Assembly: GCA_016721435.1 (NCBI GenBank)
Contig: JADKIC010000021.1
Span: 1 to 64,000, forward strand
DNA length: 64,000 nucleotides
Source of the DNA: Bacteroidota bacterium
GTDB lineage: Bacteria; Bacteroidota; Bacteroidia; AKYH767-A; OLB10
Direction: 5' to 3'
The notes beneath the pieces were generated by a model. The model was not told the DNA's origin and did not search any database. It was given only the letters and a program-made list of their open reading frames with translations. Position 1 is the first letter of the stretch. Each line of letters opens with the position of its first letter. The position numbers and the translations under genes are program-made. Shown here one piece after another: positions 1 to 12,003 of the stretch.

Positions 1-651
1 CGTAAGGAGCCTATGCTTTGTGAAAATGGAGTTGATATACCCAGAGGTGTAACTTGATAAAAATAAAAGGCATTTGAAGGTGTGAAACTTGTTGTATATC
101 GTTGAGAAACCACCCACCAGTCTCTGCCATTCCCATGCCTTACACCCATCAAGGCATCAAAGGCAGGCAGTGTATTCCATTGGAAATTCTTTTGTAATAC
201 AACCCCCGAATCATTATTCCTTTGTAATTGATGGTAGATGAATAAAGCCTTATATACTGATGCTTGAGTTACTCCATTGTAAACAAATAGATTATTGAAT
301 CATTTCCGGGGTGCGGAATAAACATGCTTGAATGGTACCATAAGCCACCGTAAATTTTTGTCGAGTCGCCTATTCTTTGATGATATTTATTCCAGATATA
401 ACAATCTAGCGGCGATTTATTATTTATTAGCCCTCGTAAAGTAAGATACAACCCGAACTGTCTCCAATGGTTGAACTTCCATTCCTATAATTAAAAAAGG
501 CTCCGCTACCAACAACTGGTGATAATGGATTGCTCCAGTCTATATATGCACTATCACCAAACACCCAATGGTTGTTATTGAACTGACTCTTAACATCAGC
601 TGCAGAAATCAACTGCAAAATAATAAAAATGGTTATTGTGTACCTTTTCAT
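1..651 (-). CDS. Secreted Bacteroidota protein, N-terminal part (cut by window edge, two frameshifts)
   Basis: Starts at an ATG one base downstream of the previous gene's stop (653), so it is probably translationally coupled. The first 22 residues form a signal peptide (MKRYTITIFIILQLIS then a cleavage region ending KSQ). The mature start, FNNNHWVFGDSAYIDW, is typical of a family of secreted Bacteroidota proteins that usually carry a beta-propeller-like region and a C-terminal T9SS domain. The frame changes near 440 and again near 285. The pieces rejoin into a continuous family-like protein with GGLWYHSSMFIPHPGNDS and then VRHGNGRDWWVVSQRY, and run off the left edge. Function is unknown; the family match is from memory of its hallmark motifs. 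Expected location is the cell surface or outside the cell. Confidence 0.6.
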
Positions 652-652
652 C

Positions 653-3600
653 TTAATGAGATATTATAAAAGTTCCATTAAACCATTTTCCTTCAACATT
701 CGCTTTTACAAAATATAAGCCGCTTATTAAGGCCCAAGTGTCTATTATTACAGTATTGTTTACCTGGGCACCTCACGCCCTGTTATATCCAAAAATAACA
801 ACTTTAGAAATACTTTCACAGTTCCCGGTATATTATTTTAAGATAACATATTGGTTGGCCGGATTTGGATAAAGGAGCAATTTACTGCCTTGTCGTTTCC
901 TTGCGGGAATTGCATTAATCTTGCTGAGGAAAGTTCATCATCATGTACTTCGAGTTTAAGTATATTACGTCGCGACATATACCGCGTGCCCCCCTGTTAA
1001 TGGATGCAACATGGCAATTGCATACAATTCATCCCAATCTGAATTAGTAAGACTTGTATCTCCATAAAGTTGAAGTTTAATGTATAAGCGGTAAACCCGT
1101 TTGTAATTATGCTCAATGGTGTTGGTGTCAGTAAAATGATTGAGTAGAGTATCTGCTTCAACGAATAACTTGTTTGACAACAAAGTTTCCAGTGAATCGA
1201 TTTTGTTTATGTTGCTTGCTACTGTTTCATTGTAGAAACTTACAAAGGAAGTATCACTGTCATCATCCATTTCTATAAGATCGGCATTTTTCTTCAAAAT
1301 GCCAAATGCCATCTGCCTTGCAGTATAGCGGAACTCACCATGGTAGCCATTAGGATAACGGATGGAATCTGTAACTATGCCACCTAATGTTTCGTTACGG
1401 ATGCGTAGGGTTAGAGGTAAACCGGTATCCTCCTCTTCTAATGGAAAAGCCGGTAATAGACATTCACTATCGTCGGAAACTGTTCCTGTTAGTTCTATTT
1501 CTGAGAATAATCCACCTGAAACCGAATTATCCGGAAATTCAGGATCGCTAGTTGAACCGGCATCGTGGTACCAATCTAGTGGACTTGTGATAGTACCGGT
1601 AATCCTGTTGAAAGTTAAACTTCCACAACTGCTACAAGTCCATTTATTTCGCATCACATTACCACTTCCCGATCCGGGAGGGTCCTGTGTTCCAATACTT
1701 GAACCTATAAATGTATTATCAAGAAACACCCCTTGATCAAACTCAGCAAATTCATTTTTGTACAAAGAATTGAACATTGAATTTCCTGTGATATGCATAC
1801 CAATACTCATCCTTGTAAATATATTTTGCTCTGTACAGGAAAAAGGAGAAGCATCTAACCTAAGTCCGGTTACCATTGATGCTAATACAGCTTGAAAATT
1901 GGGGAAGTAATTATCTATTTTATTAAAATCGGCAATTCTCAGCTCACTGCAATTCTCTGCCCATATGCCAAGATGCTGTGCGGTTGGGGCGGAGTTATGC
2001 GTGAAGAATATATCATTTGTTTCAACTTTAACACTATTTATTTGTGACAAGCGAATTCCGATGCGTGGTTGTTTGGGCGTTACCGTACCAGGGCCTGATG
2101 TTTCACCTATAGTATTATCACTGATCTCTGATCCCCAAAGAGCAGCAGGGGTAATCCGATTTACATTGATTGCTGTGCCTTCAAATCCTTGTGGTGGGTC
2201 AGTATAAACCCCATTAGAAAAATCATTGCCTTTGATGGTGATTTTTCCCAGAGGATTGTAAATAGCAATGCCAAAGGTATAATCGTAGAATTTATTATTA
2301 TTATTGATTTGAATTTCCTTGTTTAGTGAATTGTTGTTATCCAAACTTATGCAATAATCTAATATTGATTCCGACACACCATTAATAGTTCCAAATGTAT
2401 TCTTCTTTATGATATAACCCATCTCACCTGTGCCTTTTATTCCGTTCATGGATCGATAGAACAAATTTCTTCCTTCTTCAGAGCCATCACCAATTTCGAT
2501 TAAACGATTGTTAATATCAAAATCTGAAAGGGATTCTATACAACTTCCTTCTAAATCTGAAGTTGTTTGATCATCCAAAATATCATGAATTTCAGTGTTT
2601 AATAATTTGAAATTACTGTTGTTGCTATAAATTCCATAGAGTGAATTCTCTATTTCATTCTCGCTACCGTTTACAGCTGCACCAATAGTACAACATTCAA
2701 TTTCTTTCATTTCAAAGGCTGCTCTTTTCAGGTCGTTATAAATAGGATCATTCAAAGTTCCGGTACTGGTAAACGTGCAACTCTTAATTGTAGAAGAGTT
2801 AGTCGTTTTAGTATACTTCTCCATCAGGACATCTACATAATTATCCTCAAAATCACATTTATCTATATCAAATGGTGAATCTCTGCGAAGTACCAGAGCG
2901 TTTTTTGCATCACGGATAATGGTGCGATTAGAAGATATAAGAGATTCTGTAATCTCCAACACAGGTTCCTTTGCCGCCTGATCATAGATGTCAACGTAAA
3001 GGCCATCCCACATGGTGGATGTACTACAGGATTCAACCAGGCATCCTTTTAAAATTAACTTCGTCACACCTCTTACTTTAATTTTAGCATCTTCACCTAA
3101 ACGTAATGTACAGTTTTGGATGATTATTGTATTAATGGGATCACTATTTATATTAACGAAATTTTTTACCCAAAACTCACCATTTATACAGATAGTGGGA
3201 GTTCCAGAACTTCCCGGAGAAATAGTAACCGTTTTGGTGGAGTGCATCAGGTAAATATGTTAATGTAGTGGAATTATCTATTGCACTAATCAAATCCTCT
3301 ATATGTGAAACATTATATACCGTTTCAACAGTTTCTAAAAATACAGAATAAGCATGTGGATTTAATTCTACAACAGAAGAACAACTGCAACATGGTACAA
3401 CATTCACTGTAATTTCATCCCATTGTGGGCATCCTTCGTTGTTATCTACCCCGTTGTCAGACCATACTTGCACCTTGTAAGTCCAAGGTACTATTCCTAT
3501 ACCTGGATTCGGCACTGTTATGTCCGCTGTGGTTGCAGAAGGAATTTCAATATTATTCTCATACCATTTATAATGTAAGGTCCCGGTATTCACCATAGGT

Positions 3601-6600
3601 GATAAAGTAGTATTTGCTCGCAAATCAAAATCTACATTATTGTCACATACCGTAAAATCATTGCCTAAATCAACACTTACCGGACCTCGGTCGAGTTCAA
3701 TTATATTACTGCTTGCCCAACAATATCCATCGTAAACAAATACCTGATAAGCATTCGTCTTCATATTAATGTTATTAATATTAATAGACTGTTGAAAAGG
3801 ATTATGATCTGTTATTTCGCCATCAGGAACCCAAAGATAAGAATAGGAGTGGCTAAGATTAGAGTTTTGATTTGATGTCGTTACATTAGCGCTTAATGTG
3901 ATTTCAGGGATGTCGGCACATGGTTCAGATGTCTCGGCAGTTGCCATAACGCTGATTGCAGGATGAATAATTAAATTTACAGGATCGGATGTGACACTGC
4001 CATCATTGGCGAAAAGGGTATATGTACCCGGATCCAGGTTAGTAGGAAGATGGAAGAGTGAATCAGAAATGCTATTAGAATAAACGGTTGTAGATCCTTG
4101 TTTTACCTCCAATGTAATAGTTGAATTAAAATTTGCTCCTTGAACCAGAACAGAGGTAGTTGTCCCTTCACAGATTTCATCATCGGTTAAACGAACTGTG
4201 ATTGTACCGGGATTTCTGTAGATGATTCGAGTAAGCGAGTGAGGAGGAATTGATACCACTCCATTAGCAATATTAATTTCGCCTGTTGTATATAAATTAT
4301 TATTAAGCTGATTTGCCACGGGAAGTTTTACGACACTTCCTAAACCTGTAGTTGGATCTATAGTAGTTAATTGTACCATACTTTGAGGTACATTTGTTAT
4401 GGAATTTATAGAAGTTAAATCTGATGGATTGCCTATCGAATAAAAAGCTTGTCCCAAATTTAAAATGATAGCTTCAAACCTTCCTCCTTTTCAAATGACC
4501 ATCCATATAGATTCAACAAATTACTGCTGGTTACATAATTTCCATTTACATCAAAGTAACTAATATTTCCTATTGCTGTAGAATTTGGACTGAAATCAAT
4601 TCTATGCGCTTCCATCCCAGTTCCTTTCATCGCCAATACAATCTCGTTTTGTGCGGCACCGGAAGCTGTAAAGCCGTATGGAGTAGTTTCGAAGTTACCG
4701 GCACCAACTAATTTAACATTTTCAGGTAACTGTCCCTCTGCAAGGTTTTGAAAACCCCTGTTCGATTCAAAAATATTGCCATATACTGCATCTGATGTCA
4801 TGGCATGTGAGCTCAGATGAGTGATTAAAGGTGATTCCAGATACTTCAATGTTTGAATCGCATTGAATAATCCATGCGCCCATGTCCCTACATTATTACT
4901 TACATCATCATTCATGTTATACTCGGTGAGCCAGACTTCTAAAGGAGGATTCAAACCTAATGCACTACTTCTGTCTTCAACAGCCTGCAGTTCATTAGCG
5001 ATAAGATCGTCACCTTTTATAAAAGGCTTGATGAACATTTGTCCGATATTATAAGGACCAAAATCAATAGGGTTGCTCAATCCACTGGTGTAATATTCAT
5101 GAATGGTGATGGCATCAGGACGGTTTGTGACGTTTTGTATTTTGGAAAGTATTGTTTCAACCAGAGTGATCTACGTCCGGCCGAGTTTTCACTAAACGAT
5201 GATCCAACTACCGCCACCTGAACATCTGCAAAGGCACCTTGCTTTTTAAAGCATCAGTAAATGCATTAGCATAGTTAATATAATCATAAGAGGAGGGAAA
5301 TACTTCTTTATAATGCTCATCATTAAAATAGAACTCATTTCCTAATTCTACATACTTAACAGGTAGATTCAACTCGTGCGCTCTGTAAAGGCTCGCCAGT
5401 TCGTAGTTAAAGCCAGATGTCAGATTGTTGAATTGGAAAATGGGTCGCCCGGCAACAGCATCATTACTTATTTTAAAATACTGCATTTCATTTACAAAAG
5501 TTCCATTGGGAAGCAAATCAGGAAACGGTTTTTTATGCGATCGTTTCAGGTAAAACCAATCATTGGGCAGTTCATTTTCCGGAATAAACCATCCTGTTCG
5601 CCAATCCCAGTAATTACCATTCGTTCCACCATTATGCCGAATGCTGCTGATTCCATTGTGCAATAAAACAGCGTTGGAAGAGAGATCAGACCAATATTGT
5701 CCTTCATCTAATACACTGGAGCCATTGTAACCAAAATAATCCTCAGAGATGGGATGATTCCAGGAAGGATCTGAAGTGGTGGTATTTAGCACGGGATTAA
5801 TAGGGATAATAATTGGCTGGCCTGGATCAGGTTCATATCCCCAGGTAAATGAAGAGTAATAATTCGTTAAAGTAAAACTCTTGATTTTACCTGCCATCAC
5901 ATTTCCGGTGATGCCTTCTTTCTCTACATTTTTCCAGGTTGTGCCATTCAATGCGGCTACAATTAATCCTGTTGTATCGTATAAACCACAGGCAATACTG
6001 TCCCAGTAAAGCGAGACATAAACATTACTAGAGCCTGTTGTGCGGGCCAAATTCCAATAACTACATGTATTTAATAAACGAATGGTGGTATCTGCTGCAC
6101 TACCATAGGGTTGTCCTTCCAGATAAAAACGGGCGGTGAATGCATCCGTAGTTTGAGCAGGTGCTGAAATTTCAACAGGATTCCATTGCCCCTGATCCCC
6201 TACAGGAAAAATAAATGCCGTATTCCCAATTTCTTCACGGGTCCGTCAATATGGCTCACGTTACTGCCACCATTTACAATTGCGGAGCTTTTAGCGTGAT
6301 TAGCGAATCGGTACTCAGTATTCCACCGTTTAGTGTGAGGACACTGTCGATGGTAATTTGTCGGTTGGTGGTGAGAATCCCTCCCGGTTTTGTTAACATG
6401 AATTTCTGAGCAGAAATAATGGCTGCTGTGGACAAAGCCTGATCTTCTGCTCCATTAAATAGCAGAAGTCCGCTGCCTGAACTGAATCCCACTTTTGAAT
6501 TGTTTGTGGTCACATCTCCGCCAAAAGTACTGGTATCGGCAAAGGCCACCTGAATATAGCCTGTGCTGGTATTAAAAGTCACATCTTCCGCGTACACATC

Positions 6601-7671
6601 ACCCGTCTGCAATGCCATGCGCAGTATACCTGATCCGGTAGTATTGTTGTTGATGGTGGTGGTTCCATAAAACACATTACCGCCTTCCCAATGATTGGTA
6701 GCATTACCGGTTTTAGTGAAAGTGGCTGCATTGTAAAAAGTACTGGTCTTCACCAACAGACTCGGGGTGGAAACAGTAATTGCCCCGGTAATTGAACAGC
6801 CCTGCATACTTAATGTACTGGTGCCGGTAGTGACGATGGATTGGGTTGTTGAATCGGATTGCAGAATATTTTTAAGTGTAATCACTCCGGCTGTCAATCC
6901 ACTGCTTCCTGCTGAAAGGGTCTTCCCCGCACCGATGATAGCAGCAGCATTGGTACCTGCACAAAAGCTAAGGCCGCCATTGCCGGTACAATTAATAAAT
7001 ACATTTCCATTATATTGGCTGGTATCGCCAAACGACAATTGCAGAGCATACACGCCGGTACTGATAAAAGTAACCTTGTCGTTAAAGATATCACCGGTAG
7101 TTTCTCCCATACGGAGATAGGTAGCCCCAGAGTTTTTAATAGTTACTGAATCATTAAAAACACAACCGCCCGCACCCCAACCGCTGGCCCCTCCGTTTTG
7201 TTCAAAGGTTCCCGTTTGGTCAAAAGTTCCACCGCTAAATTTTATCTGTCCTACCACGACATCTAAGGTACAATTAAAATCGGTTCCCTGGAAATATACG
7301 TAAGTGCCCCGTAATTTTAATGACTCTCCTATGACATCACCCCCGTTAAAGCTTGCTCTTTGGGTCACATAAAGTTGGTTGGTGTCTAAATCGATAGTAC
7401 TTCCGTTCTGAACAATCCTGTTTACAGTTCGATCCTGATCCAGTTTCAGGTTGGGTTTTCCAGAATTGATGGTGATAGTGTCGTTAGCCCCGGGGACAAT
7501 CCCGCCTGACCAGTTGGAAGCCGTGCCCCAATTATTGTTTGTCGTTCCGTTCCAGGTGTAATTACCGGCGAAAGATGAAGTAGAAAAGAACAACAAAAGA
7601 ATTACACAAGCAAGAAATTTGAAAGCACCTTGGAATAAGGTCATTTTTAAGAAATAGACGAAATGATTCAT
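653..7671 (-). CDS. Giant mosaic secreted protein: beta-rich N-terminus, clan GH-A-like glycosidase, Ig-like and beta-helix regions, T9SS sorting domain (multiple frameshifts)
   Basis: About 2,340 codons. Signal peptide is at residues 1-36. A strand-loop region (YTWNGTTNNNWGTASNWSGG) resembling autotransporter-type repeats follows, then the Bacteroidota motif GPVKKLGNTAFIFPVGD near 6240. Next is a TIM-barrel-like region with VKYVELGNEFYF (candidate acid/base Glu, near 5350) and EVWLTEYNMND (candidate nucleophile Glu, near 4930), as in clan GH-A glycosidases such as arabinofuranosidases. Ig/PKD-like segments with SVDLGNDFTVCDNN follow, then a beta-helix-like stretch (about 3200-1500). The end is a T9SS type A domain (LLLYPNPANQYVI, then ITGREV, GLYFVK). 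Frameshifts lie near 6265, 5210, 5080, 4480, 3230, 985 and 875, and there may be more. In every case the adjacent frame continues the protein, so I read one gene. Substrate is unknown; a polysaccharide is inferred. A truly decayed gene is the alternative. Confidence 0.6.
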
Positions 7672-7905
7672 GGGTTACATGTTTTTGAAGGGTTGTATCA
7701 ATTACGTACTAGAATATACAATTACAAACTAATGATGGTAATCAAATAACGACCTCCATGAAGAGTCGTTCAAATAAATCATCTCAACAAACATCCCATC
7801 ATGAAAACCATACTCAACTTTAGGGAACTCTTAACTCCATTCTTAACAAAGCACCACCTCTTTCCAACCACTGCCCTTCAAATGGCACATTGGACTTCCT
7901 AACTA

Positions 7906-8309
7906 TTAATTCGTCACAAAAGCAAAAGCATCGCTAAAGGTGCCGTTGCTTTGTTTTACTCTCACACTTCCAAACTGAACATCCGAGTATGCAAAACTTC
8001 CGAGTTGCAAAATAAGTTTATTGCCTGTCCTGCTCCACACATATCCTGCAGGAAGACCGGTAGTTTGGTCATAAGCAAAACTGTAGTTAAACAGGTCGTT
8101 TACTCCTGAGTTGGAACCCAGTTTTATCTCTATCAAATCAACTTGGTTGGTATCGGCTAAAGTGATAAACATCGTCCCAACTACACTATCATTTACAGGA
8201 ATTGTAGTGGTGACGTAGGCATCTAAAGGAGTTTGTGCTTGAACTATAAATGTCGTTGTTGTGGTAAAATTATTAAAAGACCATGGCGAAGAAAGTGTTG
8301 AGTTTTCAT
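7906..8309 (-). CDS. Small secreted protein (one frameshift in signal peptide region)
   Basis: The ATG gives MKTQHFLRHGLLIIL, a signal-peptide start. A frameshift near 8260, in a run of T and ACA repeats, leads to TTTFIVQAQTPLDAYVTT and an uninterrupted C-terminal part that ends FSDAFAFVTN. The mature protein is about 110 residues, rich in Thr, Ser and Asn, with beta-strand-like spacing. It lacks a T9SS sorting domain and cysteines. It lies just upstream of the giant mosaic protein on the same strand, 234 bases away, so it may share its transcript. I do not recognise the family; secretion is the only inference supported. Confidence 0.55.
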
Positions 8310-8765
8310 GGGTAATAAAGTTTAGGTTGAATCAAAATTAGAATTAAATTACTAAAAACAAAATGTTTTTAATGTTAAATAATCAATAAACTATAAACCA
8401 CTCTCGATTTGCTGATCATAAATAGGTTTCGGGTTTCCGGTTATCACAGAAACCCAAGAAAAAACCTGACAAATGAATACAAAATTGATGAGCCGCAGAC
8501 CATAACAAAGTGAAGATCCCGAGTGGATTGCAAAGCATGAACCCCACCTTTGCCACATCAACGGACGGCAAGATTGGAAGCCACAGCCTCCCTCGATAAT
8601 GCTTCGTAATATAAAGGAAGGGAGACGTGAATTTAAAATAAATCATCCCATCGCACAACATCGCGATCAAACCTGTCTCCCGCATAGGGAGATCTTCAAA
8701 TCATCATTCATCCCATCTTCAAATCAACCCATTTTCAAATTTTCAAATCATCAGGGGTTAATGAT
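8310..8765. other. Intergenic stretch with low-complexity TTCAAAT repeats
   Basis: No convincing gene. Bases 8693-8752 repeat TTTTCAAAT or CTTCAAAT-like words six times, a low-complexity spacer that I recall from many Bacteroidota genomes. An open minus-strand frame of 89 codons across 8416-8685 has no recognisable content and was not called. Confidence 0.5.
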
Positions 8766-10053
8766 TCAAATAGTACTTATTCCAAAGGAAGCACATCCTT
8801 TCATTCGCATCCTGGAGATGATCGTCTTGGCATCTTCTCTTAACAAATTGCCGGAGGAGCATTGACAGAAAGGACAGCTCATGGCTTCGCCATTGGTATC
8901 GATGTATAATGCACGGTTGCCTGCTGTAAAACATCCGCTTCTGCGTTGATAATAGCCGTGGTAAACGAGGATGGGATAGTTCCTGTACTTAACATCTCTG
9001 TTGTACTTCAGGTAAAAAGATTCAAGTTGGCGAATATGATGCTCTTGAAGTAACACATCTTTTCCGGAATAATTTCCAACGGCTTTGGGCTCCAGTAATT
9101 GAACAAAGGAAACATCCAGCCGCTGCGCCAGGTCGAGGTAGTTGTGCAGATGCTCTTCCGTACAGAAGGCTCTCGTTGTACAAACCGAAAGGGCTACCGG
9201 CATGTCCAGTGCGCGGGCAAAATGTATGGTATTCACTGCTTGTTCGAAGGACCCTGTATGATTCCTGAAGCGGTTATGTTCTTCCGGGCAGATAATGATC
9301 GAGGCTAACTACCATACCGCAAACACCGGCATCTTTTAGAAGTGATATGTTCTCAGCCGTACCATTAAAACCGGAAGTCAAGACCCAGATATCAAGGATA
9401 GCGGAAAACTCCTTTGCCAGTTGAACGATCTCCTTAACTCTGAGCAGGGGCTCTCCTCCACTCAGATGCAGTTGCGTTATTCCTGTATCGATCAACTTCA
9501 AAACAATATTTCTTAAATCCGGATACGAGAGTACTTCCTTCTGATTAATGTTATCCCATTTAAAGCAATGCTCACAGCGTAGCGCACATTTTTTTGTGAT
9601 CGCCAAAAACGCAAACCGCAACTGCAAGGTCTCCGGTTGATCCAGACGATCCATCTCCTGCTGCAGCATGCGTTGCAATGCCATTGATGGAAAGCCGGCA
9701 GCATACAAATAAAAATAGTTTTTCCCTGAAGCATGAACCCATTTTCTAAATGCCGTTGGTCCGTGTATTTGTATGTTCTTCCTTTTCAAATTACGCAAGA
9801 CAGCAACTGCTTGTCTGCTGAAACCATACCGTTGCAGCACCAACTTTACGAGTTGAAGACGGAACTTCCTCTTAAGCAGAAAAAGATTCCAGCCTTGGAC
9901 CTGGTGGCGATTTGATTGCGAGTCCTCGCGATGGAATTGTGCATTAGAAGAACTTCCTGATGTATCTTCAGAAACCGCGTATGGCCTCTCGTTCGTTTCA
10001 ATGACCATGGTCGCCTCTTGTTGCTCGTTAACGGACATTTGCAATGCTTTCAT
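8766..10053 (-). CDS. Radical SAM enzyme with C-terminal cysteine cluster (one frameshift)
   Basis: A helical N-terminus of about 145 residues precedes the radical SAM core, with CALRCEHC (Cys156, Cys160, Cys163; CX3CX2C) for the SAM-bound 4Fe-4S cluster. LHLSGGEPLL, a SAM-binding GGE motif, follows near residue 200. The frame breaks near 9285 at a CCC run: LDHYLP continues as EEHNRFRNHTGSFEQAV in the next frame. The C-terminal part has GCFTAGNRALYIDTNGEAM followed by SCPFCQC, which resembles a SPASM-like auxiliary cluster site. The start overlaps the end of the upstream lipoprotein gene by 26 bases, so the two are co-transcribed. Substrate is unknown. SPASM-type enzymes often modify peptides or install cofactors, but no precursor peptide was identified nearby. 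Expected in the cytoplasm. Confidence 0.8.
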
Positions 10054-11691
10054 GGTGATTGGCCTTCATTTTCTTATACAAGAGATGCATAAATTTATTG
10101 AATGCGGCCGGGGCTTTAAAAGATTCCAGTAACTTCCGATCAGGGATACCGGTATATTCTCTTACATGCTCGTAGTAACCATTGCTGTGTAAATACACAT
10201 CGTAGTGAGCTCCTTTCTTTAACGCGGGCAATTGATAGGTGAGTACACATTCCTGTCCCGGCAGCGGTTGTACGAGGTAGTCCTGATCTGCTTTCAACAA
10301 CTGCTTTGTACAATTTATGTTATCCTGATCTATGGCACTTTCCGGATTCAATTGATGATATACCACGGGTTGCTGTTCTGAATAATCCATTGACACCTCG
10401 TCTAATTCCCAATTGAGGAATCCGCAACTGATTTTTACCTCTACCGTATTCCCTTTGTGTTTTTTTAAATCAAGGGGGACACAAAATGTGCGCAAGGCCA
10501 TGGGTCCGGAAGTGGGTATTTGCTCCAGTAATTCCCATGTTGTATCGGTCTTGATATAAACGGAAAGTGGAATGCCATTATCAGCCGACCATCTCATCAA
10601 TTTCTCTCGGGAAGATGTACGTTGCTTTTCTACAAAAGTGGGATAGTAGCTTCCAAACAATTCGGTGAACTTGGTAAATGCAAAATCCAGCCACCATGAA
10701 TTTTTTGCTTTTAGTATCAGTCTGCCGGAAGTAACCGCATCCTCTTTCGCGAAAAAAAGGTGGAGATCATTCTGCAAGTCCGCCTTAGATTCATCGTTGA
10801 ACAGACAGAAAGAACTATCCAGGGAGGTGACGGAGGAAGTAACATTTGCCTTTTCATTCAACATCGCTTTCCGGGGAAGTACCGGCTGATCCAGCGTAAA
10901 CAGGTGACCTTTCGCATCCATCACTGTTTCTTTATTGTCCAACTGTTCGGCTATAATCAATTGCGCCTGATCGGTATATTGAACTTCCTTCAGTTCATTT
11001 GCTATTTTAATTTTTAAAGTGGTAGTAGTATCAGAGAGGGTACAGAGTCGCATATAATCATCCCGTTGAAGTGGCTTGAAAATTGCACCGCCGTACATCT
11101 CCCCGATAAACGTATATCCATTACCGTTATCAACATAAACAAAAGGACAGGAAGATTTCGTAAGTAAAATAATTACTGATATAATGGCCAATATACCCAC
11201 TGTTATTCCGATGGCACCAAATACATAGCTGGCGATAGTCCTTCCGTAATCCGGTTCAACGATATCCATACGACTGAGAGAAGTTAGCGGTATATTAATC
11301 ACACCTTCTTCATTTGCCTTCACATAAGTATTGATAAATAAATGTACTTCATCCAGCACCCCCTTATCGGTTCGTGACTTGTACCTGCCCTTTGCCTCGG
11401 AAGGACTACTGTAAAGCATGTGATTTTTAGTCAAGGGAGCAATTTCGCTTTCATGAAATTGTTCGTACTGTCAATGCTGATATCCGTAATATGATAATTC
11501 GTTTCAGCAGTATGCAAGACAATGTACTTGTGAAGCTTTTGATACGATTGTATTTTTTCCTTGCTCAAGGAAGCCGTTAGTTCATCAATACTCCGGACTT
11601 TGTAATAATTGCAACCAATACTTAAATTAAGAATTGCAACAATCAAAAACAATGAAACCGGAATCCTGACTTTTCTAAGGAATGTATTCAT
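10028..11691 (-). CDS. Membrane lipoprotein of unknown function, partner of radical SAM enzyme (one frameshift)
   Basis: The N-terminus has a lipoprotein signal with lipobox LSIGC and then NYYKV. A frameshift near 11432, in a CCC run, joins KAKLLP to LTKNHMLYSSPSEAKGRY; the downstream half otherwise has only a TTG start. The middle has a strongly hydrophobic segment (about residues 155-180, ASYVFGAIGITVGILAIISV) followed by SSCPFVYVDNGNGYTFIGEM and GGAIFKPLQRDDYMRL. I recall that signature in a Bacteroidota-specific family of uncharacterised proteins of about 550 residues. The C-terminal 350 residues look beta-rich with no catalytic motif I know. It is the first gene of a two-gene operon. Its job may be presenting or anchoring a product of the radical SAM enzyme, which is inference only. 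Confidence 0.65.
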
Positions 11692-11937
11692 AATTAGTTG
11701 AATTGAATGAAGTATCTAATTGGACAATCGCTTTTAAGCTCATTTCGAATAAGGAAAGCAAGCCTTTAAAAAATGATAGTTGGATCATTTCAATAGAGTA
11801 AGGCTGAACTAAAAATAAATTCATCTAGCAAAATTTATTCGTTTGAATAGCGTGATCTACTCAATCCGGGTTAATTCTTCAATCCATTATCCCCGAAAAA
11901 TAAGAAATATTCGTAACATTCCATAAAATAAAACAAG

Positions 11938-11980
11938 AAAGCCGTGGAACACCTCTGTGTGGGGCGTCCACGGCTCTTTC
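11938..11980 (-). terminator. Intrinsic terminator after the T9SS gene at 12004
   Basis: Inverted arms AGCCGTGGA (11940-11948) and TCCACGGCT (11967-11975) form a 9-bp perfect stem. On the minus strand it is followed by CTTTCTTGTTTTATTTTA. It lies 24 bases beyond the stop of the gene ending at 12004. The rest of the 312-base gap (11692-12003) is AT-rich and holds no gene that I can see. It should carry the promoter of the lipoprotein-radical SAM operon, but no clear TAnnTTTG box was found there. Confidence 0.75.
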
Positions 11981-12003
11981 TAAACGAAAAGAATCTAACC
12001 TAA

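Noticed and set aside
8416..8685. Minus-strand open frame of 89 codons with hydrophobic patches
   Set aside because: No recognised family, no promoter, and it overlaps low-complexity TTCAAAT DNA at one side; insufficient evidence.
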